NCBI RefSeq assembly: GCF_004764705.1
Contig: NZ_SHLX01000036.1
Coordinates: 20,791-84,790, forward strand
DNA from: Paenibacillus cymbidii
GTDB taxonomy: Bacteria > Bacillota > Bacilli > Paenibacillales > NBRC-103111
Length of the DNA stretch: 64,000 bases
Direction of reading: 5' to 3'
The position numbers and the translations under genes are program-made. Below are positions 42,043-50,693 of this stretch, in pieces; positions within the stretch are counted from its first letter, which is position 1, and every line of letters begins with the position of its first letter. Below the pieces are notes generated by a model. It was not told the origin of the DNA, ran no database searches, and saw only the letters and a list, made by a program, of their open reading frames with translations.

Positions 42043-43512
42043 ATGAGGATCGTTTACCTGGATCTCGATTCGACAAGACCCGACCATTTGGGCTGCTACG
42101 GGTATCGCCGCAACACATCGCCCCACATCGACCGCATCGCCCGGGAGGGCGTTCTGTTCACCAATTATTATACGTCGGACGCGCCCTGCTTCCCGTCGCG
42201 CACGGCGCTGACGACCGGCCGCTTCGGCATCCATAACGGCGTCGTCGGACACGGGGGAACGGCAGGCGACCCCCGGCTCGAAGGCGCCTCGCGCCAGTTC
42301 AAGGATCGCTGCGCGAGCGACAACCTCGCCTCCGTGCTGAAGGCGAACGGATTCCGCACGGCGCTCGTCAGCCCGTTCGGCGAACGTCATTCCGCCTGGA
42401 CGTTTTATGCCGGGTACCACGAGATGTACAACACCGGCAAGGGCGGCCAGGAATCCGCCGAAGAGGTGACGCCGACCGCGCTGCGCTGGATCGAACAGAA
42501 CGCCAAGGATGACAATTGGCTCCTCTACGTCAACTATTGGGATCCGCATACGCCGTATCGCGTGCCGCCCGAGTACGACAACCCGTTCCGGGACGAGCCG
42601 CTTCCCGAGTGGCTGACGGAGGAAGTGCACGAGCGGCACAAGCGCAAACCCGGCCCCCACAGCGCGCTCGACATGTGGATGTACGGCAATGTCAACGATA
42701 GGAACATGTTGAAGTATCCCCGGTACCCCGGCGAGTTGACGGATATGGACACGCTTCGTCAGGCGATCGACGGCTACGACGTGGGCATCCGCTATATGGA
42801 CGAGCATATTGGGCAATTGTTCGAGGCGTTCCGACGGCAAGGCGTCATGGACGATCTGGTCGTGATCATCAGTGCGGATCATGGCGAAAATATGGGCGAG
42901 CTTGGCATCTACGGCGAGCACGGCACGGCGGATCAGGCGACTTGCCGGATTCCGATGATTATTCGCTGGCCCGGTCTGACATCGGGTACTGCCGATCACG
43001 GGCTGCATTACCATCTCGACCTTGGTCCGACCTTGACCGACATGCTTGGCATCGGCGCTCCCGCATCGTGGGACGGAAGCAGCTACGCCGGTTCCATCCG
43101 GGAAGGCGGCGATACCGGCAGGGACTATCTGGTCGTATCGCAATGCGCCCATGTATGCCAACGCAGCGTTCGCTTCCGGGATTACTTGTACATTCGCACC
43201 TATCACGACGGCTATCATCTGTTTCCGCAGGAAATGCTGTTCGACGTGAAGCATGACCCGCACGAGCAGCACAATCTGGCCGCGGAGCGCCGCGATTTGT
43301 GCATGGAGGCGGTGTATTGCCTGAACGAGTGGCACGACCGGATGATGAGCACGATGCCTTTCGACAACGACCCGCTGTGGACGGTGATGAAGGAAGGCGG
43401 GCCGTTTCACGCAAAAGGGCATTTGGCGCGTTATGTGAAGCGGCTGGAGGAATCGGGGCGCGGGGACGCCGTTCCCGAGCTGCGCAGCAGGCATCCGCGG
43501 GAGTTTGCGTGA
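42043..43512 (+). CDS. Cys-type sulfatase
   Basis: 489 aa from ATG 42043 (GAAGAGGTGCG upstream); in-frame sequence farther upstream lies inside the AraC gene. Alkaline-phosphatase-fold sulfatase: metal Asp pair in VYLDLDSTRPDHLGCYGY (residues 5-21), the formylglycine signature CFPSRTALTTGR (Cys49, C-x-P-S-R), DPHTPYRVP, and VIISADHGENMGELGIYGEHG (about 276-296). Cys49 must be oxidised to formylglycine; no FGE or anSME gene lies in this window. No signal peptide, so sulfate is removed from imported material. Probably acts on a sulfated glycan fragment. Confidence 0.93.
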   Translation: MRIVYLDLDSTRPDHLGCYGYRRNTSPHIDRIAREGVLFTNYYTSDAPCFPSRTALTTGRFGIHNGVVGHGGTAGDPRLEGASRQFKDRCASDNLASVLKANGFRTALVSPFGERHSAWTFYAGYHEMYNTGKGGQESAEEVTPTALRWIEQNAKDDNWLLYVNYWDPHTPYRVPPEYDNPFRDEPLPEWLTEEVHERHKRKPGPHSALDMWMYGNVNDRNMLKYPRYPGELTDMDTLRQAIDGYDVGIRYMDEHIGQLFEAFRRQGVMDDLVVIISADHGENMGELGIYGEHGTADQATCRIPMIIRWPGLTSGTADHGLHYHLDLGPTLTDMLGIGAPASWDGSSYAGSIREGGDTGRDYLVVSQCAHVCQRSVRFRDYLYIRTYHDGYHLFPQEMLFDVKHDPHEQHNLAAERRDLCMEAVYCLNEWHDRMMSTMPFDNDPLWTVMKEGGPFHAKGHLARYVKRLEESGRGDAVPELRSRHPREFA

Positions 43513-43663
43513 TGGTTGTGTCACAGGAGCGTTGCTTCACCTGCTTCGACGTTCGGCTTGGATCGCCCCAAGCCGCGTCGGCTGCCGACGGCTCGTCGAG
43601 CGTCCAGACAAACGCCCCGCGGCCTTCATATGCTGTATGGTGCATCTGAAGGGAGGATTGGCG

Positions 43664-43756
43664 ATGAGTGTGGGAGCCGGCTTCACCGGCATCGGCGGAA
43701 TTCTTGTTCTGTTTATTTTGCTCGCAATCATATTCGCTGGTGTGTTTATCCTTTAA
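43664..43756 (+). CDS. YjcZ-like small hydrophobic sporulation-type peptide
   Basis: 30 aa, GGGAGGATTGGCG ribosome site. One Gly-rich start (MSVGAGFTGIGG) followed by a single TM helix (ILVLFILLAIIFAGVFIL). This is the pattern of the YjcZ/YoyG-type micro-proteins found in many copies in spore formers and tied to the spore coat or membrane. Too short for certainty, but ribosome site, composition and a following terminator all agree. Confidence 0.8.
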   Translation: MSVGAGFTGIGGILVLFILLAIIFAGVFIL

Positions 43757-43770
43757 TGCCATATTCGCTG

Positions 43771-43803
43771 CAAATAAGTCCGCGTTCATCGCGGGCTTAT
43801 TTG
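43771..43803. terminator. Bidirectional terminator between convergent genes
   Basis: Arms CAAATAAGTCCGCG (43771-43784) and CGCGGGCTTATTTG (43790-43803): 14-bp stem with one wobble, loop TTCAT. T-rich/A-rich flanks make it usable from both sides, serving the YjcZ-like gene and the AraC gene on the minus strand. Confidence 0.85.
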
Positions 43804-43839
43804 TTTGCGCCCTATGCGCGGTTATTGATTCCGCGATGC

Positions 43840-44814
43840 TTACACGATGCTGAACATGTTGCGGTAGGAGCGGGGCGAGACGCCTTGCCACTTCTTGAAC
43901 ACATGGCTGAATTGATGCGGATCGTCGTAACCGACGAGAGTGCCGATCTGTTCGATCGGGTCGGCCGTTTCGCGCAAGTAGCGTTTGGCCGCCTGATGGC
44001 GCAGCCGCTGCAAATATTGCTGGGGGGCGGCTTCGAACCGCCGCCTGAACAGCCTTATATAATGGTCCTCGCTGATGTTGAGCCGCTTCGCCATATCGGC
44101 ATTGGCGAACGGCAGCTGCAGATTCACCTGCATCTCCTCGGCGATCTGCTCCAGCGGTTCGCGGTAGGCGGTCGGAGCCTGGCGCCGTCTGTCGGACCGC
44201 AGGCGCAGCAGCGCCGTCACAATCAATTGCATATATCCCCGGCAAGCCAATTCGAACCCGGTACGCTGCGCTTTGAACTCCGCGCCGATTTCTTCCATCC
44301 AGCCGACGATTTCCCTTGGGACGCCGCGATAGCGGCGTTCGAACGCCGGCACGCCGTCCGAAACGAACGGCCAGCGGCAAACCCAATCCGGCCGGAACGC
44401 CGACTCCGCCACGACCATATCCCCGACAATCGTCAAGTCGAGCTCGTCGTACAAGTCGAAGTGGACGCCTAGCAGCTGTGCTGCCGGCGCGGAAACAATG
44501 GAAACCTGGTGGCGCACGGCAGGGGGAATAACCAGCAGGTCGCCACGCTCGTAGATCAGCGGTTCGGCAAGATCGGCGAATTGCACCGCCATGCTTCCGG
44601 CAAACACGAACATCAGCTCGCCGTCGTACAGCCTTCGCTGCGCCCCGTGAACGGGAGCGATGCGCTGGTGCTCGGCCCAATGCACGCTCGGGACGAACTC
44701 GCCCGGGTCCAGCGGGACCGGATGAGGATGGACGAAACGCTCCGCAGCCAACGGGCACTCTCCCTTCTCAGTATGATCGCTGATTCGCAAGTTTTGATCG
44801 TTGATCGACAACAC
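43840..44814 (-). CDS. AraC-family transcriptional regulator
   Basis: 324 aa. Cupin sensor half: YDGELMFVFAGSMAVQFADL, YERGDLLVIPPAVRHQVSIV and LLGVHFDLYDE (about residues 63-120). C-terminal HTH pair: FANADMAKRLNISEDHYIRLFRRRFE and IEQIGTLVGYDDPHQFSHVFKKWQG, ending SPRSYRN. Divergent from the Gfo/Idh gene at 44884 with a 69-bp gap, so it should control that gene. The gap is short enough that one operator could serve both directions. Confidence 0.92.
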   Translation of the reverse strand: MLSINDQNLRISDHTEKGECPLAAERFVHPHPVPLDPGEFVPSVHWAEHQRIAPVHGAQRRLYDGELMFVFAGSMAVQFADLAEPLIYERGDLLVIPPAVRHQVSIVSAPAAQLLGVHFDLYDELDLTIVGDMVVAESAFRPDWVCRWPFVSDGVPAFERRYRGVPREIVGWMEEIGAEFKAQRTGFELACRGYMQLIVTALLRLRSDRRRQAPTAYREPLEQIAEEMQVNLQLPFANADMAKRLNISEDHYIRLFRRRFEAAPQQYLQRLRHQAAKRYLRETADPIEQIGTLVGYDDPHQFSHVFKKWQGVSPRSYRNMFSIV

Positions 44815-44883
44815 AAGCCGTTGTCATCATGATACCATAGAAACGCAGGAAGCTGCGATTCACAATTGGGAGGATATCGCGAC

Positions 44884-46104
44884 ATGAGCGGAAAAGCGTT
44901 GAACGAAAAAATCGGACTTGGCGTGATCGGACTCGGCCACCGGGGACGGGGGTTAATGGGGCTGCTGCTCGGCATGGACGACATCTCCGTCGTTGCGGTC
45001 AGCGACAAATACGAGGACAGACGCCGGCTGGCCGTCGAGGAAGCGGAGGCGGCCGGTTCTCCCGCGCCGGACAGTTACGCCGACTACCGGGAGCTGCTTG
45101 CCCGTGCGGACGTGGATGCGGTGATCGTCGCTTCGTCCTGGACCAGTCATACGGAAATTGCGATTGCCGCGATGAGAGCGGGCAAATACGTCGGCTCGGA
45201 AGTCGGTGGGGCCGCTTCGCTCGAAGAGTGCTGGCAGCTTGTCCGCACGGCGGAGGAGACGGGAATGCAGGCCATGCTGCTGGAGAATTGCTGCTATGGC
45301 CGCGAGGAGCTGGCCGTGCTCAATATGGTCAGACAAGGGTTGTTCGGGGAGCTTATCCATTGCCAGGGCGCCTACGAACACGACTTGCGCGACGAAGTAT
45401 CGTCCGGCTTCGAGAAGCGGCATTACCGCCTGAACAACTATTTGCACCGCAGCGGCGACGTTTATCCGACGCACGGGCTCGGCCCGGCCGCCAAATGCCT
45501 GAACATCGGCCGCGGCAACCGGTTCGTCGCCCTGTCTTCTATGGCGAGCAAGGCGAGGGGGATCAATTTGTGGGCGGCGGAGCATCTTGGAGCGGACCAT
45601 CCGTCGGCCAAAGCGAACTTCATGGTCGGAGATATCGTGACAACGATGATTCGCTGCGCGCAAGGCGAAACGATCGTGCTGACGCACGACACTTCGCTGC
45701 CGCGGCCTTATTCCCGCGGGCAACGCGTGCAGGGAACCAAAGGACTGTGGATGGAGGACGGCAACGTCATTCATCTGGAAGGGAAGAGTCCCTCCCACGC
45801 CTGGGAGTCGTTCGACAGCTACAAACAGCAATACGAGCACCCGATCTGGCGAGATTACCTGGAAGCCGGCGTTCGCGGCGGCCATGGCGGCATGGACTAC
45901 CTGTGCCTCCGGGCGTTCATCGAAAGCGTCGCCGAACGCAAAGCGCCGCCGATCGACGTTTACGACATGGCGGCCTGGATGGCCGTAACCGCACTCTCCG
46001 AGCAGTCGGTGCATCTGGGCGGCGGGGCGGTTGCGTTCCCCGACTTCACCAACGGCAAGTGGGTCGAGCGCGGCCCGGCTCCGGAAGGGTACTATGCCTT
46101 GTAA
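44884..46104 (+). CDS. Gfo/Idh/MocA-family protein, GH109-like variant
   Basis: 406 aa from ATG 44884 (GGGAGGAT about 9 bp upstream). Nucleotide loop LGVIGLGHRGRGLMGLLLG. In place of the EKP catalytic segment it has GSEVGGAASLEECWQLVRTAEE, the form seen in the alpha-N-acetylgalactosaminidase (GH109) and related Gfo/Idh branch, which use bound NAD in a redox-assisted glycoside cleavage. Further motifs: NCCYGREELAVLNMVRQGLFGELIHCQGAYEHD and YPTHGLGPAAKCLNIGRGN. So it may be a glycosidase rather than a simple dehydrogenase. The divergent AraC gene is its likely regulator. Confidence 0.85.
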   Translation: MSGKALNEKIGLGVIGLGHRGRGLMGLLLGMDDISVVAVSDKYEDRRRLAVEEAEAAGSPAPDSYADYRELLARADVDAVIVASSWTSHTEIAIAAMRAGKYVGSEVGGAASLEECWQLVRTAEETGMQAMLLENCCYGREELAVLNMVRQGLFGELIHCQGAYEHDLRDEVSSGFEKRHYRLNNYLHRSGDVYPTHGLGPAAKCLNIGRGNRFVALSSMASKARGINLWAAEHLGADHPSAKANFMVGDIVTTMIRCAQGETIVLTHDTSLPRPYSRGQRVQGTKGLWMEDGNVIHLEGKSPSHAWESFDSYKQQYEHPIWRDYLEAGVRGGHGGMDYLCLRAFIESVAERKAPPIDVYDMAAWMAVTALSEQSVHLGGGAVAFPDFTNGKWVERGPAPEGYYAL

Positions 46105-46165
46105 GCTCCAACCGGGAACGATTGGCGTGTCGAATAGCTGACTGTACCGGAAAATTTTAATGATC

Positions 46166-46381
46166 TCACGACCAAATCCACTTTTTAAACGCCCAGTTGC
46201 CGATGAACAGCAGGACCCCCAGCGTTATGTTGAACCATCCGAGCAACTGGGCAAGCTTCATCTCCCTGGGCATGTCGTCCCGTTCGTAGCCTTTGCTTTC
46301 GATCAGCAGCAAGCACCCGGCAACCAGCCACAGCGGCACTGCATAATTGAAGTAACTGGACGTATATTCGTGATGAAACAT
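46166..46381 (-). CDS. Small two-TM membrane protein downstream of gerC
   Basis: 71 aa from ATG 46381, with GGAGG 10 bp before it. Two TM segments (NYAVPLWLVAGCLLLIES and LGWFNITLGVLLFIGNWAF) joined by a charged loop. Similar small proteins sit at the end of gerABC operons in Paenibacillus and Clostridia (CLC_0170-type); the homology is by size, topology and position only. It starts 58 bp after the gerC stop in the same direction. Confidence 0.75.
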   Translation of the reverse strand: MFHHEYTSSYFNYAVPLWLVAGCLLLIESKGYERDDMPREMKLAQLLGWFNITLGVLLFIGNWAFKKWIWS

Positions 46382-46439
46382 GGTCGTAGCGCCTCCAGTT
46401 GAAGGTCGGTTCCGGACGATTGCGGCACACACGAGAGTG

Positions 46440-47684
46440 TCAGCGCGCCTTCATGCCGATCCGGCGAATTTTGATATCGACCGTGACGTCGATCGGAATG
46501 TCCTTGTACATCTTCTGCCATTGTTCCTTCGTTTTGACTTCGCGGTTCCAATACCCCGGTTTTTTCGCCCGCAGAAATTCGCCGAAACCGAAAATATCGG
46601 CTCCGCTTTCTTGCGTTTTTTTGATTAGTTCGGCATGAAATTTGTTTGCTGCCTCTTCGTCCTTTTTTTCGAGATCGGCCAGCATCTCCGGCCGGTCGAC
46701 CAGAAAGCTTTCGCTGCTTTTTTCCTCCAGATTGAGCTCGATTGCAATCACAACACGGAAATGCGGCCGGCCATTTTCGATGGCGACGTCGATTTTCGAC
46801 TGTCTGTGCGTGGAATACAGCAAGACGGAGTTGCCGGTATTGTCGATGCTGATCGATCCGCGGTAGCCGGCAGGATTCATCCCTTTGACGCCCATGAAGG
46901 CACCGATTTCGAGCGGTTTCGTCGCTCCGATCATTTTATCTCCCTTGAAGTAAGCCAGGCCCTTGAGCTCGATATTCTGTTGGTTCATGAGTTGCACATA
47001 CGGCAGATAACCTTCCTGCCCCTTCTTCGAGGAATTGCTCCAATAGATGCCGATATAATCCATCGGAAACTTTCCCAGCTTGACGGCGTCGTCGAGCGTG
47101 GAGATCATATACAGCGTCGGGACGCGCTCGAGCTTCGGCCTGGCGTCCAGCAGCGCCTTGGCATTGCCTCGAGCGATCATCAGCCAGGCCATGCGACGAA
47201 CCTCCGAATTGCGGCGCATGTAGTCATTCAAATTTTGCAGCCCGTTCCTGGCGATTTCCTCCGAAACGACGATGACGCGCAAATGGCCGAAAAACAGCCG
47301 GCCGGAAATTTGCTGTTGCAAATTCATGATGGCATCGTCGATCGTATGGCCGACGACATCGACCACCCAGATCGTCTGGTTGTTATTGCTGCCGCCGCCG
47401 CCTTCCCCGGGTCCGAGCGGAATGCGTCCGGGCAGCGCGATTTGTACGGCAAGGCGGATCGGTTCTGTGCCCGGCGTAGGGAAATTGCCTTTTAAATGGG
47501 AGACTTCGTCTTCCAAGGCTTCAACTTCCTCCTGCGCCGCGGCGTCGATCGAAATGCCCAGCACGACGGCGCGTTCTTCGAGCTCGAGCCGATCCCAGCA
47601 GCCGCTCAGCATCGGCAGGAGCATCAGCATCAGCAGCAGGGCGACGCGCTTAAGCGGCATCGCCGGTCGCGTTGTTTCCTTCAC
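46440..47684 (-). CDS. gerC: Spore germination receptor lipoprotein, Ger(x)C family
   Basis: 414 aa. Lipoprotein signal: KRVALLLMLMLLPMLSGCWDRLELEERAVV, with Cys near residue 29 followed by the family-typical WDRxELxE. The three-domain GerBC-type fold follows, ending in the C-terminal domain with ELIKKTQESGADIFGFGEF and the stretch WQKMYKDIPIDVTVDIKIRR. It is the outer-membrane-face subunit of a GerA-type nutrient receptor in the spore inner membrane. The start overlaps gerB by 35 bp. Third gene of the minus-strand operon. Confidence 0.95.
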   Translation of the reverse strand: MKETTRPAMPLKRVALLLMLMLLPMLSGCWDRLELEERAVVLGISIDAAAQEEVEALEDEVSHLKGNFPTPGTEPIRLAVQIALPGRIPLGPGEGGGGSNNNQTIWVVDVVGHTIDDAIMNLQQQISGRLFFGHLRVIVVSEEIARNGLQNLNDYMRRNSEVRRMAWLMIARGNAKALLDARPKLERVPTLYMISTLDDAVKLGKFPMDYIGIYWSNSSKKGQEGYLPYVQLMNQQNIELKGLAYFKGDKMIGATKPLEIGAFMGVKGMNPAGYRGSISIDNTGNSVLLYSTHRQSKIDVAIENGRPHFRVVIAIELNLEEKSSESFLVDRPEMLADLEKKDEEAANKFHAELIKKTQESGADIFGFGEFLRAKKPGYWNREVKTKEQWQKMYKDIPIDVTVDIKIRRIGMKAR

Positions 47685-48786
47685 GGCGATCCCCCCTTTT
47701 CTTGCGAAGGATGGCGATCACTAGCAGTGCGCCCGGATATCCGATCGTGACGTAGAGTCCGATTTGGCCGGATTGCGCGATAATGCGGTACATTTGCAAA
47801 ATGTTTTGCGGCAGCATCGCAATGATGAACACGAACGGCAGCAGGAAAAACGTAAACAGCTTGTGGTCGCTAAGCCGAAACAGCTGGCGGATCGAATACG
47901 TCGTCATAAAATAACTGGACAGCAGCGTCGTAAATACGGCCGTCACCCATACGGCGAGAAAGGCGGCGTCCAAACGTTCGAGAATATTGGCGGGCAGCGA
48001 GGTCGCCTTGGCCAGCTCGAGCGTCGGCCAAAGCAATTGTTTGATCTCTTCGGTGCCGAATACGGAGACGGTAGCCGTCACGATCAGCACGTACAGGCCC
48101 CCGGCGATGATCATCCCCCAAACGGTCGCCCGCATCGCCCGTTCGGGTCGGCGCATCGCCGGAATAACCGCCGATTGGATGAATGCCCCCTGGAATAACG
48201 ACGCGATGGTAAAAACACCCGACAGCATGGCTTTGGCCGACGCACCGTTGCCCCAGATCGGCTGCAGATTGATGATGTCGGCGTTTTTCAGGGAAAGCGT
48301 GACGATCAACAAGCCCGGGACAAGCAGCAGCGGGAAGTAAAACAAGTGAATGTACGCGAATGTCGTCATGTTGTTGCGCGTCGTAATCGCCGCCAGCAGC
48401 AGCATGACGATAACCGTCACTTCTACCGGCGTCGACTTCAGTACAGACGTTACGACGACTTCGCCGAATTCCCGCGCAGTGAGCGACGTCAGCAGCGCAA
48501 AATAGAGGATGATGACGGCGCTGACAATCCAGGCGAGCCACTTGCCGATAATGTCTTCGCTGTATTGGATGATCGACTGGGAAGGAAAACGCATGCCGAG
48601 CCGGGTAAGCAAATACAGACCGGCGAAGGCGAACAGCGCCGCGAACAGCGTCACCATCGGCGCGCCGGATTCTCCCGCATGGACGGCGAACAACGGCAGC
48701 GGCAGCACGCCGACTCCGATAATGGTGCTAATCATGACGGCTGCCGCCTGAATGACGGTGATTTGACGTTCGGGCTCCACGTTCAT
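47650..48786 (-). CDS. gerB: Spore germination permease subunit, GerAB family
   Basis: 378 aa, about ten TM segments of the APC-type (LeuT fold) transporter group: start RQITVIQAAAVMISTIIGVGVLPLPLFAV, then LGMRFPSQSIIQYSEDIIGKWLAW. It is the ligand-binding membrane subunit of the germinant receptor. Its ATG overlaps the gerA stop by 4 bp. The germinant (amino acid, sugar or nucleoside) cannot be predicted from sequence. Confidence 0.95.
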   Translation of the reverse strand: MNVEPERQITVIQAAAVMISTIIGVGVLPLPLFAVHAGESGAPMVTLFAALFAFAGLYLLTRLGMRFPSQSIIQYSEDIIGKWLAWIVSAVIILYFALLTSLTAREFGEVVVTSVLKSTPVEVTVIVMLLLAAITTRNNMTTFAYIHLFYFPLLLVPGLLIVTLSLKNADIINLQPIWGNGASAKAMLSGVFTIASLFQGAFIQSAVIPAMRRPERAMRATVWGMIIAGGLYVLIVTATVSVFGTEEIKQLLWPTLELAKATSLPANILERLDAAFLAVWVTAVFTTLLSSYFMTTYSIRQLFRLSDHKLFTFFLLPFVFIIAMLPQNILQMYRIIAQSGQIGLYVTIGYPGALLVIAILRKKRGDRREGNNATGDAA

Positions 48787-50426
48787 CGCTCCTCCTCCGG
48801 TTGTTTAAATTTCAGCGGGTCGAGAACATCCCGGTTGGTGTTGCTGAACCGTTCCGCCAAATGGTCGGCTTCTTTCTGGTTATCCAGCGTATGCAGGGCA
48901 ACGGGGCGTTTCTTCATCCACCACAGCGGTGCGCGAACGATCAGGTCCTTCATGCTTTGAAAATTGCCGGGCACGAACGGCGACATGTACGGCACACCGA
49001 ACGATTTGAGCGACAGCAGGTGGTTGATGATCAGGATCAGTCCGATCATAACGCCATACAAACCGAATATGCCGGCCATGATAATAAGCGGAAAGCGCAG
49101 CAGCCGCAAGGCGAGCGCCGCATTGTAGGCAGGTGTTGCGAATGAGCCGATCGTCGTCAGGGCGATGATGACGACCGTAATCGGACTGGCGAAGCCTGCC
49201 GCAACGGCCGCCTGGCCGATGACGAGCACGCCGACGATCGACAGCGCGCCGCCGACCTGCTGGGGCAGGCGGATCGTCGCCTCCCGCAGCACTTCCATCG
49301 ACACTTCCATCACAAGCACTTCGATGATAGCCGGGAACGGTACGCCCGCCCTTCCCCCGGCGACGGCAACGGCGAATTCCGTCGGGATCAGCTCCGGATT
49401 GAAGGAGATGATCGCCACGTACAACGACGGAAACACGAGTGAGAAGATGAGCGCCACGAGCCGTGCGAGCCGGATGGCGCTCATCAGCAGAAACCGTTCC
49501 GTATAATCTTCGACGGTTTGGTAAAATTGGCTGAAGACCGTCGGTACCACCAACGCAAGCGGCGATCCGTCGACCAGAATGCCGACCCGGCCTTCGAGCA
49601 GATTGGCGACGATTTTGTCCGGTCGTTCGGTATACTGCACCTGCGGGAATGGCGACAGATGGTTGTCTTCAATAAATTGTTCCAGGTAGCCGGAGTCGAG
49701 TATGGCGTCGACATCGATGTTTCGCAGCCGCTTGTCCACTTCGCGAACGAGATCGGGATTGGTCAAATCGTGCAAATAGCAGATGGCGACCTTGGATTTG
49801 CTTCTGCGCCCGATTTCCATCGTATAGACGCGAAAATCCGCCGATTGCAGGCGATACCGCAGCAGTGCGATATTCGTGCCGAGCAGCTCGATGAACCCTT
49901 CGCGCGGCCCGCGAATGACTTGTTCGGTCGCCGGCTGTTCGATCGAGCGCTTCTCGATGTTGCGCGTGCCGATCAGGAATATGCAGTCCATCCCGTCCAC
50001 AGCGACAACGGTTTGACCGCGCAGCAGCCCCTCGATCGCCAGCGACAGCTTGTTCACCCTCGTTCCTTCGGAGTGAAAGAGCGATTCGTTCAACAGAACG
50101 TCCGGCAATTGTTCGGGCGCAAACGATTTTCCTTCCAGATGGGGAGGCGTGTACATGAACGGTTTCAAAATATCGTTATTGATAATCGCCTGATCGACCA
50201 TGTTGGAGAAATAAAACATGGCGGCCGCATAATGCCCGAACACGTGGAACCGGCGCATGGTGAAATCGTCGTTCATGCCGAGCAGCCGGTCGATCCGGTC
50301 GACCGTTTCTTCGAGCCCCGCCGGGACGCCCTCCGCTTCGTCGACCGCCGAATAGGGCGGTGCGGCCAAAGTCGCCGGCTTGCGTTTATTCGGTTTCAGC
50401 AATGACTTCCAATATGAAATAGACAT
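48783..50426 (-). CDS. gerA: Spore germination receptor subunit, GerAA family
   Basis: 547 aa. Large N-terminal soluble region (about 1-290) with DCIFLIGTRNIEKRSIEQPATEQVIRGPREGFIE, and FTMEIGRRSKSKVAICYL-like and EDNHLSPFPQVQYTERPD segments. A membrane half of five to six TM spans follows, with GRVGILVDGSPLALVVPTVF, PFPAIIEVLVMEVSMEVLREA and RLPQQVGGALSIVGVLVIGQ. These are diagnostic of GerAA/SpoVAF channels. First gene of the gerABC operon; the ribosome site is weak (GGTGG). Presumably transcribed in the forespore by sigma-G, but no convincing sigma-G promoter was found upstream. Confidence 0.95.
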   Translation of the reverse strand: MSISYWKSLLKPNKRKPATLAAPPYSAVDEAEGVPAGLEETVDRIDRLLGMNDDFTMRRFHVFGHYAAAMFYFSNMVDQAIINNDILKPFMYTPPHLEGKSFAPEQLPDVLLNESLFHSEGTRVNKLSLAIEGLLRGQTVVAVDGMDCIFLIGTRNIEKRSIEQPATEQVIRGPREGFIELLGTNIALLRYRLQSADFRVYTMEIGRRSKSKVAICYLHDLTNPDLVREVDKRLRNIDVDAILDSGYLEQFIEDNHLSPFPQVQYTERPDKIVANLLEGRVGILVDGSPLALVVPTVFSQFYQTVEDYTERFLLMSAIRLARLVALIFSLVFPSLYVAIISFNPELIPTEFAVAVAGGRAGVPFPAIIEVLVMEVSMEVLREATIRLPQQVGGALSIVGVLVIGQAAVAAGFASPITVVIIALTTIGSFATPAYNAALALRLLRFPLIIMAGIFGLYGVMIGLILIINHLLSLKSFGVPYMSPFVPGNFQSMKDLIVRAPLWWMKKRPVALHTLDNQKEADHLAERFSNTNRDVLDPLKFKQPEEER

Positions 50427-50560
50427 CGTTCGTCCACCTAACGGCCCTGGCGCAAGCTGCCGCCAAACCGGGCCTATTCGTATACGTTAGCATTGGCATT
50501 CCATGGGTGATTTCATTCCGAATATTTGCACGGATGGATATTTAGTTTTTAACAGTCATT

Positions 50561-50589
50561 TTGCGATCCTTGAAGGAATCGGGTTATAA
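50561..50589 (+). promoter_or_regulatory. Promoter of the glycerophosphodiesterase gene
   Basis: TTGCGA (50561-50566), a 17-bp spacer, TTATAA (50584-50589). Good spacing and -35; the leader would be about 100 nt long before ATG 50694. Confidence 0.6.
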
Positions 50590-50693
50590 AAGGAGAAATC
50601 ATAGCGAACCGCTTGAACCGCACCGTTGTCCGCTTCACGCCGTTTCTCAAGTCCGGCATCAACGTCGTTAATGTGCAACTGGAGGAATGCCAA

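Noticed and set aside
42959..44758. 599-codon minus-strand open frame spanning sulfatase, small peptide and AraC genes
   Set aside because: It crosses a strong terminator and three well-supported genes and is Arg/Pro-rich without motifs.
50427..50560. Sigma-G promoter for the gerABC operon
   Set aside because: No pair of hexamers with acceptable spacing and match was found on the minus strand.
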